64,000 bases of DNA from Aphrocallistes beatrix (taxonomy: Eukaryota; Porifera; Hexactinellida; Sceptrulophora; Aphrocallistidae), in NCBI GenBank assembly GCA_963281255.1, contig OY725492.1:3959104-4023103 (forward strand), in the 5' to 3' direction. The notes below the pieces were generated by a model. The model saw nothing but the letters and a program-made list of their open reading frames with translations, had not been told where the DNA came from and did no database searches. Positions 41,526-52,237 of this stretch are shown here, piece by piece. Position 1 is the stretch's first letter. Each line of letters starts with the position of its first letter. The position numbers were made by a program, and so were the translations under genes.

Positions 41526-44500
41526 ATGGCCAGTTGGTCTGATATTGAGCTTGAGGAACCTATCACCACTCTATCCCCCGAGGACAAGAAAAAGGAACTC
41601 TCTCTTGAGCTCTCCGCCAGCTCCAGAGAGAACGAGTTCCGCCTGGTGCATCTGAAGAAGTGCTTCAGCAAGTGTGACAACGACAACGACGGATTCATCG
41701 ACAGCAGAGAGTTGAGGAAGCTGTGCATCAGTCTTGACATGCCTCAGTTCGCGTCAGGAGAGAGTGCCGCAGCTCTGTTCAGAGCTCTTGATGTCAACTC
41801 GAGTGGGAAGATCGCGTTCAGAGATTTCCTCCGTTACAAAGACATTTATTTGAAAACTGCTCTAGCGGTGGGGGATAGACTTGATACCACTGGGTCTCTC
41901 TCCCCCTCTTCCACAGCCACCTCCTCCTCCTACCAAGAGGCCGTCATGTCTGTGGACTCAGAAGTTGAAGTAGCAAATACCACATTCGAGTCTCCCGGTC
42001 CGATTGTTCGGAACCCCGTCGAGATAAGCGACAGCTCCGAGTCTCCTGATAAGTCCGGCACCAGTGGTATACCTCCTCTCGCTAAGGGGGAGAAGAGGAG
42101 ACTGCGTCCCAGCAGTGCTGGACTCGCTGGCAGTTCTTCTGCCAGAAGGAACAGAAGACCTAGCAGTGCAGAGACAAAAGATTCAGGTACTAGTGCAAAG
42201 TTTGTCTACGTGGTCTTATTAATGGAAAGTTAGAACTCTTACAAATGTGCGTATATCACTTTCACAGTGGTTTTTGAAAATGGAAAGCACAGCCAGCAAA
42301 CTTATGAATCATTAGAGTAGACTCTTTCAGTCACTTTTAGGATTAAAATTTCTTATGTGAAACTGAAGGGAGGTTTCCAAACAGTTGCAACTGAACCTTG
42401 TGGCATTCTCTGCATTTCATTATAGACATCGTTATCAGTAACCCGAGCGTTTCACTTCGAGCTCGCAGCTATACTTATCTGAATTCCAGTTCCAATAAGG
42501 ACGAAGGAATGAAGAGCAAACGTTCTTCCTCCTCAGGCTACATCCACCAGCTCTTATCACACAACCCTGCACCAGTTACGGATGATAGAGATGGAGACAA
42601 ATCTGATGATGAACAGGTACTTGTTTGAACTCTAATAAAACTTACGAATGCAAATTTAATACAGCTCAGTCTTAGTAATTCTGAATCAGTTGATTTGACG
42701 ACTGCTGAGCCGAATAAATATTAATGACTTATTACTAAGAAATCAAATATTGCCGTTGCAAAATATGTTTAGTTCTTTGACACAATTTGTCTGTTTGTGT
42801 TTGCTTTGTCAGTAAAATATTTTTTATTCATTGCAAAAGACTGAAACAGTCATTTGTTTCCGTAGCAAGAGTTCGAAAACCATGTCATGTTGTAATTGTG
42901 TAATTCAAAAGTGGAAGAGTCATTTCACTTCAAAAATCTCGATGCGCTCACTCAGATGTTTCTCTCTTGATGATACACAATAATAAAATAAACATCTGTA
43001 AATAAGGTTTTGTTTTGAAGTAGTATAAATAACAATGACAGTTTATTGTGGTGTCGTACAATGATTTCTATTGTGAGAGTAAAGCCATATATATTCTATA
43101 GAAAAGGTGTGAAAAATTTTCTCCATTTTTTTGCAGAGGATTGAAAATTTCGCTTAGATCTTCGAAATTAACCCTCATTGACAATGATTTTTGCTTGCTC
43201 ATTTCCGGTTAAGTCATTTTTGGGCGTGAGCCATAGAAATGTGGGGTCCAAGCTATAAATAGAATGAACCCCAGGTCATTGATGGGTAATAGTAGGTTGA
43301 TCACTTGACACCTACATTCCAATTTTCATTTATGTCTCTATAGTAGACAAAAGTAAACAAATAATTTATCATAAATTCATAAGATTCGAAAATATGATAT
43401 TCGAAATCTACGCCCCTAAAACCCCAAGTCAAAAGTTGAAAGCTAGTTTCAAGCATATTTTTGAGATCTGTTTACTTTATATATCGATTGTAAACAAAAG
43501 TAAACAAAAATTTCTTAATGGAGATAGTTATACATTTTATCCTATACGTACCTTTTACTAAATCGCATTAATTCACAGAATCTTCTTCTATGAAAACTAG
43601 CTGGAAATGAATAAATTAAACAATATTTCTTAATTAGACGAAGTTCACCGAGCCTACACCTATTCGCAGTCAAATTTCTCGCTCAAGACTTCAATTCTCT
43701 CCCTTCGACTCTCCTGTCATCAAACCTCCCCTGCCCCCCACCTCCTTACCCCTAGAAGCCCTCCCCTCCTCTCCCGTTACCGTCCTTCAATCCATCTGTG
43801 AGGAGGGGAGCGATCATGTAAGCATGTCTCAGCTGACGGAGCTGTTCCAAGTGCTCGGATTTGATAGGAATGAAGTGTGCGAGGATCTGGAGCGGGTACT
43901 GCAGGAGGTTCCGAGGGATGGGGAAGAGGGTTTGAGCGTGATAGGAGTAGCTCTTGCCATGGAGAGGATAGCCGCAGGAGAAGAAGAAGTCCAAGAAGGC
44001 TCTCTCCTCAGACAACTTTCCCTGAAACTATATCAGCAGGAAATTGTGGCTTGGAGGTCAAACTATCAAACTGTTAGTTTGTACGAGTAACTTCTTACTT
44101 TATTAAGGAATATGTAGCGATAAGATTGATTAACATTTGATGAAATGGACCATGGATCATACACTTGTTTAAATTGTGTTATCACTTTAGTCGATGAATG
44201 AGAGGAACCAACTGCTGGACAACCTGGAGTACCACCGAGGGGAGCAGCGGCGACTCCTGATGCTGGGGGATGAGCAGGCTGAGATCGAGGCTCTGCACTG
44301 GGGTAAGAAGCTGCGAGATACGGAGACTAAGCTGAGGAATAAACTCAGATCTTTCGAAGAGAGCAAAAAGGATGAAATGAAAGATTTGATAGAGAAGACT
44401 ACGAAAGAGATAGAAGAACGTGAAAAGGTTATTATTAATAATATCAATGTAGTATTATGAAGATTAATTATTCGCTTGTTATCTCAGTCAATCAAATTAT

Positions 44501-47473
44501 TGCAAATTGAGAGTGAGCATCTGAGAGAGTTCGTGAGAGACCTGAAAACAGATAAGGATTTTCTGAATCATCAGCTAGAAGATTCTAAGAATAAAGCCAG
44601 CCTATCGGAACGTATTATAGATGGACTGCAACTCCAACTCCAAGAGACCCAGGGCCTCTCTTGCCTCGCAGACCTGTCTCAGGACGCGGAGACGACCAGC
44701 GACCTGGATCGAGCGGTGGAGGAGAGGAATCAACTGCTAGAGTCGAACAAGATATTACAGGACAGCAACGATGAGATCACGGCTGAGAACCAGAAGATAC
44801 AGCAGCAGCTACGGATGACGCATAATCGGTACAAGCAGGCTATGAAAGCGTTGGGTGGTCGTCCGTTGAGTGGGAAAACGCGCGCGTCTCCGCTCATTCC
44901 CCGCCACAAAAGCAAGTCCCTAGTGGAGCCTCCTCAGGTGGAGGCGGAGGGAGACACCAGCCCCACCCCAGAGAGGAAGACCAACCTCATGGGCGAGATG
45001 ATAGAGCATGATTTGCAGGTGAATATATACGAATTAATAGTGTGTACTGTTTCCTATATAGTCTACTTTGTTTCTACTCCGATCTACCTTCTTTCCTATA
45101 TCGAATGGTCTTGACCCTGCTTTTATCTAGGAAATCGAATCCGCATGCATAGCATCACGATATTAAAATGTTGTCCTTTTGAAATGTAGCTTATTAATGA
45201 GAATCTACCTTAATTAGGCAATGGAGAAGAAACGCTTATCTCACTTGGAAGAAGTGAACTTGAAATTGGAGCAGAGGTTGGAGGAACTTGAGAATAGTAT
45301 CAGACTTTCGGATTCTAAACTGTTCGATTCAGAGCGAGAGAGGGACAGAGAGAGACGCAAGAGAAAGAAGGAAGAGAAGACGATAAATTCTAAGATAGCA
45401 GACCTGGAATCTGATAATAATCAGCTGAGAGAATTGGGATTAGGTGCTGAAGAGAGGCTGAGAGACATCCAATCGGATATCAGCCAAAAAATGATAGAAA
45501 TAAGTGAGCTCGGTAAAGAGTTGAATTCACTCACGCTTAAATTAACCGAGTTAGAACTCAAGAACAAATCCCTCACAGATCAGATCAGAAACCTGGAAGA
45601 GTCAGTCCAAAATGCAGAATTGAGGGAACTCAGTGTTTCTGTTGATAGGTCCGCTCTACGTAAAGAAGTGCAGGAGCTGCAGTTCCAGCTGTCAGACTCT
45701 AAGTCTAATTACGAATTAAAATTGGCAGAAATGCAACGATTGCTCTCAGAGGCAGAGGCAGCTGTCGGGAAGGAGACGAGTAGGCTCATGCTTGAGAAAG
45801 AACAGGAAATACAGCGCATGCATCAGGACATAGAATCGGCAAATCGCACAGTGGAAGAGTTGAAAAGAGCGCATAAAGAAGTGGTGACAGAGCTAGAGGG
45901 GAGGATAGGATACCTGGAGAATAGTCTGGCTGAGGTGACTGAGAAGCATAGGAGCGAGGTGGAGAGTATGTTAGGGGAAATTCAAAATGCCGCGGAGAGA
46001 GACAAAGCTAGCAGAGATGAGAAACTTGCCATCAAGCTCAAACTGGCAGAGTCTCTCTCTCAGCTGGATGAAGTTACCAAAAGTCGCGATTCAGCAGAAC
46101 GTACGAGAACTCATTTGTCTGAAATTCTTGACCACCATAAATCAGAATGGAAACTCGCTGTAGAACAGCTTGAGGCGGAAGCAGCTAGCATCTCTACAGA
46201 TATGGAGTTGAAACTTGATACAGTTTACGCTAGGTTAAGCCGGTGTGAAGCAAAAAGCAAACTATTATCGATTGATAAGGAAACAATGGCCACTCTAACT
46301 CGACAGGTAGATCACTTCCGTAAGCAAACAGAAGGGTTAGCAGAAATAAGTATTCAAAATGATCAGTTGCAGAAAGAGTTGGAAAGCGTTTGGCAAGAAT
46401 TGGAGAGCTTAAAGGCTGAGAAGGACAGAGAGAACGAAACACATTTTGACCAAATAACTGATTTCAAAGACAATATTGAATCCTTGGAAGAAAAGCTCCA
46501 AGCAGTGAGTTTGCAGGCGGAGCTAGAGAGAAGTGAGTTGGAGGAGAGTATAAAAGGGTATGAGGAGCACGAGAAGTTGTTGGTTGCAGAGTATCAAATG
46601 AGAATTTCTCAGCTGCAAACTAAGTTCGAACAAGAAATAGCAGACCGATCACTTGACGATGAGAACTATGTGGCTGAGATCGAGAGGCTAATGTTCCAAC
46701 TGAGTGAGAGTAAGGAAGAGATGCATCTGATTCGTGATGATAGCCTCCAGCAGATAAAGACTCTGAGAGAAAAGGAACTTGCTGCTGTCTCTTCGATGAA
46801 TGAGTTCAAAAAGAGTAAGGAAGTAGAGATTACGCGGCTAAGGAGCACTTTGTTAGATCATGAGTCTAGGATGAGATCTCTCTCGAGCACGAATGAAGCG
46901 AACAAACTGGAAATATTGCATCTAACCAGGGAGGTGGATGGCGTTAGTAGCGAGTTGAAGTCTGCCCGTAAAGCTAGACAGCTGCTGGAAATGCAGCTTG
47001 GGAGTAATCGAAAGGAGCTAGAAGGAGCGAAACAGCTGCAAGCTCGAACCCGTGCGAATCTGGAAGAGCGCGTCCGGGAGCTGGAGATTAATCTCCGCGA
47101 GACAGAGGAGGGAAAGGAGCGGAGTCTATCAGAACTCGAGTCCAGATTCAGTCTACAGGTGAGGGATCTCAAGACGGAGATTGAGAATAGACAGGCAGAA
47201 GTTAGAGCGTTGAAAATGCGGTTGATAGAATTCGATTCTGTGAGAGCGGGAGAAGAGTTGAATGTGGAATGGAAGAGTCACATCCAAGAACTCAACTCAC
47301 AGATAATCGAATTGGAGAGACAACTGAGATCTAGAGACGCCATCCTGGAACAGGTGCGGAAGGAGAGGAGAGAAGCACAGGAATTTAAACGGAGTATTGC
47401 TCAGCTTTCGGAAGAGAAAGAAGCACTCCTCTGCATCATAGAGAAAATATCCTACCTGGCAGTTGCAGACTGA
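41526..47473 (+). CDS. ninein/NINL-like centrosomal protein, 6 exons
   Basis: Exons 41526-42186, 42426-42616, 43638-44072, 44191-44427, 44488-45018 and 45218-47473 join in frame to 1436 residues, similar in size to ninein-like protein. An EF-hand pair lies near the N-terminus: loop D51-E62 (DNDNDGFIDSRE) and loop D89-D100 (DVNSSGKIAFRD), both with good calcium ligands. Residues 110-350 are Ser/Pro-rich and probably disordered, followed by a second EF-hand-like helical unit ('LTELFQVLGFDRNEV'). From about 430 to the end is continuous coiled coil with Leu heptads. This order (EF-hands, linker, EF-like unit, long coiled coil) is that of ninein, which anchors microtubules at centrioles. Sequence identity in the rod is uninformative, so other EF-hand coiled-coil proteins remain possible. 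Confidence 0.75.
43010..43510 (+). repeat. composite dispersed repeats in ninein-like intron 2
   Basis: Bases 43010-43330 match 54270-54490 and, in part (43173-43290), 56280-56400; shared blocks include GTCGTACAATGATTTCTATT and GGGGTCCAAGCTATAAATAG. Bases 43340-43510 are about 1.3 copies of the 'GTAAACAAAT / CCCCATGTCAACCGTTGGAA' module found at 49605, 54030 and 62000. Confidence 0.8.
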
Positions 47474-47979
47474 ATTTCTTTTTACTTACTTAATTATTCA
47501 TTTTATAACTAAGTCTTTAGTGCTTTGGATTATCTACATTTTATACTGCAATGAATTTGCTATTTTTGTTAACAACATTTGTGTTTTCTTTGTATTTAAT
47601 AATAATTCTAGAATCCGGTCTCTTTCGTTCATTCTTTCTTGCAGGGATATTTAGGCATACATTATTCATATATTTTGTAGAGAATAGTTATTCCATACTT
47701 GCCAACTGTCCCGTTTTTTTCACTCTTCTATTGAGCTATTTTGTCTTCTATTGAGCTATTGTGTCCCGCTTTTACATGAAATTTCCCCATTATGTCCCGC
47801 TTTTTTAATTCTATGTATAGTACATTTCTATTGCGTCCCGCCAAATTCAGTCCCGCTTTTATTATGCATGGCTCAGGTTGGCATGTATATTATTCATATA
47901 TTCATATATTGTTGAAATCGAAACATGTTGAAATCACGACATGTTGAAATCTCAACGTGTTGAAATCCAACGGTTAACG
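47474..47979. other. intergenic region with repeats
   Basis: After the ninein-like stop there is AT-rich sequence, the GGGAC-type repeat (47695-47888), and a short tandem run of ACATGTTGAAATC-like units (about 47910-47975) bordering transposon copy 2. Confidence 0.6.
47695..47888 (-). repeat. GGGAC-type dispersed repeat
   Basis: Reverse complement of 60276-60483 with moderate divergence: ATACTTGCCAACTGTCCCG at one end, GGCTCAGGTT at the other. The sequence consists of alternating short GTCCCGC/TGTCCCG motifs. A third, older copy is at 3160-3270. Confidence 0.88.
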
Positions 47980-48096
47980 GTCAACCATAGCATTCTATAC
48001 ACTAAGGCAATGGCACTCACCAAAAAATTGGTACCATGGATTGGTTAAATACTTCAATCCTAAAACCGTTAATTAAATAACTGTTATTATCAACTA

Positions 48097-48228
48097 TAGA
48101 GATACTTCATATTAAGCGAACTTGATTCAATACAAATCCTATCTAAGAAAAGAAATTGGGACCAGGAGGTTAGTTCATAATAAACGAATGTTCATATTAA
48201 GCGGGTTCATAATAAGCGACCCTGACTG
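48097..48228. mobile_element. truncated CAGTCAGGGTCGC MITE in copy 2
   Basis: Matches the right three quarters of 16768-16945 with few differences. The right end CCTGACTG is intact and followed by TA; the left end is missing, the junction falling in a short ATAGAGATAC stretch. Confidence 0.85.
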
Positions 48229-48344
48229 TATTTATATTTACTTCACATACAACACTAGTGGATTACAATAATGTATTGTTTTGCTGCATATTTTTTATAT
48301 TACTCATTTATAATACCTCACTTGACAACACTAATTGCATAAAT

Positions 48345-48510
48345 CATTATTTGGACGAGATGTCTTGTCTCGTGCCTGACTCGACTTCCAATTACAGAGG
48401 AGTAAAACACTTCATGAAGTTTTTCAATTTCCTAAAGATGGAGCTCGTCGTGAAAATGGTATCGAGCCATTCCAAGACGTGTGAATACTACCAGAACAAC
48501 AAGATCACGG
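48345..48510 (+). pseudogene. captured exon-like block, copy 2
   Basis: About 55 codons, open, ending at the same G|GTGAGT donor as copy 1. Relative to copy 1 most of the few base changes alter the residue (for example Lys/Glu, Glu/Val, Val/Ile, Ser/Leu), which argues against recent protein-level selection. The parent gene was not found in the window. Confidence 0.5.
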
Positions 48511-49062
48511 GTGAGTGATTTCTTAAGTAATGTAGTTAATTATTCTAGAATCATGCATATACCTACTCAAGTTGGGTAGAAACAATTGACTGAATTTAAA
48601 AGACCAAGAAAAAAGTGTTGCCTTCCCCAAATTTAGTAAATGCCCAATCCTCGTTACTACAAAAACGTGGGCATAAATACCTTTTTTTAAATTCGGACAA
48701 GTGCAATTTAACTAAACGTGCTCCAAATTAACATCGGGACATTTCGCCTTTCCAACCTAACAAGCCTGCTGGTTGCCCCGTACTAATATTATTCATTTGG
48801 CATGTGCTACTATGGAACTAAAACATTGTATACACTTCTAATAAAGTTAAGACCTATATATAATGCACTAGTATTGAAACAAGAGAATAGTAAACTGGCT
48901 AAATTCAAGAACTAATTTAATATATTCTTTGTTTATTTAGTCAACTTCACAGACTGTAGAAGTCCGGAATGTGTGACTATATTCTATTGAAAGGCCCGAG
49001 TGTGATTGTTCCTTAGTACCTTGTAGAAGTATATTGTTCCCTTATGATGCCTCAAGTCTCAG

Positions 49063-49342
49063 GTCTCAAGTCAAGTCAAGTCAAGTCAAGTCAAGTCAAG
49101 TCAAGTCAAGTCAAGTCAAGTCAAGTCAAGTCATGTCAAGTCATGTCAAGTCATGTCAAGTCATGTCAAGTCAAGTCAAGTCAAGTCATGTCAAGTCATG
49201 TCAAGTCATGTCAAGTCAAGTCAAGTCATGTCAAGTCATGTCAAGTCATGTCAAGTCAAGTCAAGTCAAGCTAAGTCAAGTCTGTCTCTCAAGCTAAGTC
49301 AAGTCTGTCCCTCAAGCTAAGTCAAGTCTGTCCCTCAAGTCT
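49063..49342 (+). repeat. TCAAG/TCATG pentamer array plus 23-bp repeats, copy 2
   Basis: About 41 pentamers in which TCATG alternates with TCAAG in repeated patterns, unlike the block arrangement in copy 1, followed by two or three 23-bp units. The arrays have diverged in order since the copies separated. Confidence 0.97.
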
Positions 49343-49604
49343 CAATATTGTGATTAACTATTCTTTTGATATTTTGTATGTATTAAATATTAAATAATTC
49401 GACTATGTGCATTAAAAACCAAATAATATATCTCATTTCAATTGTTCTGAAATAATAGTTAGTTTGTCAGGGTGGGTGAATGCCTAAATTGATGGAAAAT
49501 TGAAATATCTACAATATCAAAATTATTGATTTTGAAGTATTTAACCAATCCATGGTACTAATTTTTTGGTGAGTGCCATTGCCTTAGTATATAGAATGCT
49601 ATGG

Positions 49605-50190
49605 GTCAACATAACCTGGGGTATTTAGAGGTGTGGATTTCTAAAATCATATTTTCCGATCTATATATGATCACTTATTGCTTACTTTTGTTTACAACTA
49701 AACAAAAAAGTAAACAAATCTCAAAAATATTGTAGAAACTAGCTTTCAACTGTTGACATGGGGTCTTAGGGGTGCATATTTCGAAAATCATATTTTCGAA
49801 TCGATATAAATTATTTTTTCTTTTGTTTACAATAGATTCATAAGGTAAACAAATCTCAAAAATAGGTTAGGAACTAGCTCCCAACGGTTGACATGGGGTT
49901 TGGGGCTATAGATTTCGAATATCATATTGTAGTATCTACATGATAAATAATTTGTTTAGTTTTGTTTACAATAGGTACATATTGTAAACAAATCTCAAAA
50001 TTTTTTAGGGGTGTGGATTTCGAATTCTTTTTATCAGGGTTTTAATTTTTCTTCAGGAATTCATTGTTCACCATAAATAAATGACGTTATTAGTAGAAAC
50101 TTAGAAGAAACCAATCATCGTTTTTTTGATACCCCCAGGCGACCTTGCGAACACGCAGTGTCTGCAAGCCGCGTAGCGCACTTGTATACA
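49605..50190 (-). repeat. dispersed repeat: tandem GTAAACAAAT modules with GC-rich head
   Basis: Three to four modules of roughly 120 bp, each with 'CCAACGGTTGACATGGGG', 'GTGGATTTCGAAT.ATATT' and 'TTTGTTTAC' blocks. At 50138-50185 is a GC-rich head with GCGACCTTGCGAACACGCAG and CAAGCCGCG. In the opposite orientation it matches 53938-54185 and 61905-62325. Transposon copy 2 is inserted in its first module. Confidence 0.82.
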
Positions 50191-51337
50191 TTAATTTCTC
50201 AATGGAATGATGATTGCATTGATTAGATTATCGTGGGTATCAAATTTAAATGCTGAGTAGAGTTGAAAAATGTTTCTAACTAACAGTGGCCTCTATAACA
50301 ATTAGCACACAAATTATTTTGTACTGCCACTAGTCACTGAATTAATATTCTAGTCTCATTCATTCATTCGATTATAATCTAGAACAATCACGCTTTGCTT
50401 GCTTGCGGACACTTTGTGTCCGCCAGCTCTCTAATAGTTTATCTTACATGAAATACAAAGTGAAGTACTACCACAAAACTGAAAACAAGTTAAATAATTG
50501 GATAGGAAGTTCTACTCAAGAAAATAAAATTGAATTATTGCGTATTGCGTAAAAATTAAGATAATCCCATTTGATAATCTTAGGTGATCGAATGCCATCA
50601 TACTTGTACCAGATACCATATAATTTAATGGATAAATAAAAATGCTGAGACTGTACGCTACCAGGATAAAGGTATTCGACCACCACGAAAACTTAATAGT
50701 ATTAAAGTTGATCTATTTATAATGGAATAGTATGTGTTCAAACTGTAAGAAATATGTTATTTTTTATTTCAAATTCGTAAACTACACATCCGAATTACTC
50801 ACTTTTGAAAGTTTTATCACAAATACTCATTCACAGGTAGAAAATTATCAACCTGTACCACTTAAAATTATCAATCTGTACCACTTTTTCAAAATATACT
50901 GAAATAATGCTCAAATTATGCAATTCATTAGGCTAAAATTTTTTTACGACGTGAAATTAACATTAGGGTGAAATTTTTTTATGACGGGAAATTAACATTA
51001 GGGTGAAATTTTTTTATGACGGGAAATTAACATTAGGGTGAAATTTTTTTATGACGGGAAATTAACATTAGGGTGAAATTTTTTTATGACGGGAAATTAA
51101 CATTAGGGGCAAATTTTTTTATGACGAGAAATTAACATTATGCTCAAATTGTTTATGACGGGAAATTAACATTATACTCAACCATTAAAGTGTGTTATAT
51201 GTATAATCAATCAATTTGATCATTAAAAACTTTTAACTGTAGAATACCTAGCATTTATATGACTTAATTAATGCCATAGAAAATCAAGACCGAAAACATT
51301 GCTTTTTAATATATACTAAGATTAGCAACTCTAGTAG
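50191..51337. other. intergenic region before PCGF1
   Basis: AT-rich with the 35-bp minisatellite (50934-51180). Another short GC-rich piece, GCTTGCTTGCGGACACTTTG at about 50396, resembles the head of the dispersed repeat at 49605. No gene. Confidence 0.5.
50934..51180 (+). repeat. 35-bp minisatellite, about 7 copies
   Basis: Unit GGGTGAAATTTTTTTATGAC followed by GGGAAATTAACATTA. The central copies are nearly identical and the outer ones degenerate. It ends about 160 bp before the PCGF1 start codon. Confidence 0.95.
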
Positions 51338-52066
51338 ATGGACATAAGTAGCAGCATGCTGGAACAGCAAGACCCTACCCACCAATCCCGCGTGTATCTC
51401 AGAGAACTCAACCCCTACATCACCTGCTACATGTGTGCCGGGTACCTGATAGATGCTACCTCCATCACTGAGTGCAACCATCGCTTCTGCAAGTCCTGCA
51501 TCGTACGGCACCTCCAATCCAACTCCTGCTGTCCCGAGTGCGATATTCCTCTCAACGGGACCGACCCCTTCTCTTGCCTCGCTTTCGATCGGAGCATACA
51601 GGACTTGGTTTACAAGCTGGTGCCAGAGCTGGAGTTGCGTGAGTACAATCTACGCGCCGAGTTTTACAAGTCGCGCAACATGGAGGTCCCCAACTTCAAC
51701 CTCCGAGAGAAGAAACCGCAGGCATTCATTCACCCGGGAGAAATGCATTCCCACAGTCGGGACCAGAAACTATTTCTAGAAGTTCGCCCCCATCCGTCTC
51801 TGGAAGACTTTAAAGACGCTAACCTCAAGGCGATGCCGCACAAAAACGTTCGCTGCTCTATGCGCACACTGGTGTCCCACCTGAAGCGATTCATCAACTG
51901 TCGAGTGCAGGTACCGCACCCCTACGAGCTGGAGGTGCTGTGCAATGATACGATACTGGAGAAGGATACAAGCCTCAAGAACGTGTACTTGGAGATGTGG
52001 GCAGCGCAGAAGAAGGAGCTGCCTATCTGCATCTACTACACCGTCAAAAGAGCCTCTCATAGTTAG
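51338..52066 (+). CDS. PCGF1: Polycomb group RING finger protein, PCGF1-like
   Basis: Intronless, 242 residues. PCGF proteins pair with RING1/2 in Polycomb repressive complex 1, which ubiquitinates histone H2A. The RING is complete: C30, C33, C46, H48, C51, C54, C65, C68 within 'LRELNPYITCYMCAGYLIDA' and 'TECNHRFCKSCIVRHLQ', followed by 'SIQDLVYKLVPEL'. The C-terminal ubiquitin-like RAWUL domain ('VRCSMRTLVSHLKRFI', 'ELEVLCNDTILEKDTSLKNV') ends in 'ICIYYTVKR', nearest to PCGF1 among the family as I recall it. Only 171 bp separate its stop from the SMC4 start, so SMC4's promoter must be very short or overlap it. Confidence 0.9.
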   Translation: MDISSSMLEQQDPTHQSRVYLRELNPYITCYMCAGYLIDATSITECNHRFCKSCIVRHLQSNSCCPECDIPLNGTDPFSCLAFDRSIQDLVYKLVPELELREYNLRAEFYKSRNMEVPNFNLREKKPQAFIHPGEMHSHSRDQKLFLEVRPHPSLEDFKDANLKAMPHKNVRCSMRTLVSHLKRFINCRVQVPHPYELEVLCNDTILEKDTSLKNVYLEMWAAQKKELPICIYYTVKRASHS

Positions 52067-52237
52067 GAAATAAATATTGCGAGTCGAAATTTCAGTAAGA
52101 TTCTTTGTCGATTTTGGTTTTATAATATAATAGAATTTGTTTTTTCTTTGAATCATTCGAATTATTCTAAATCGGACCACTTCAAATCTGGTGCTTCGGT
52201 CTTGTAACGTTAATTAGCGCAGTATTGGATAGAAAGT

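Larger units (their letters stand above)
47985..49604. mobile_element. 1.6 kb inverted-repeat transposon, copy 2
   Basis: Same 73-bp inverted ends as copy 1 (27848-30427), with 5-bp duplication GTCAA (47980-47984, 49605-49609). Removing the element and one GTCAA restores an uninterrupted module of the dispersed repeat present on both sides, which shows real insertion. Compared with copy 1 it lacks the TATA-containing stretch (replaced by part of a CAGTCAGGGTCGC MITE), lacks the pogo-type MITE, and has a deletion joining the hairpin loop to the right part. It keeps the exon-like block and the pentamer array. Confidence 0.9.
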
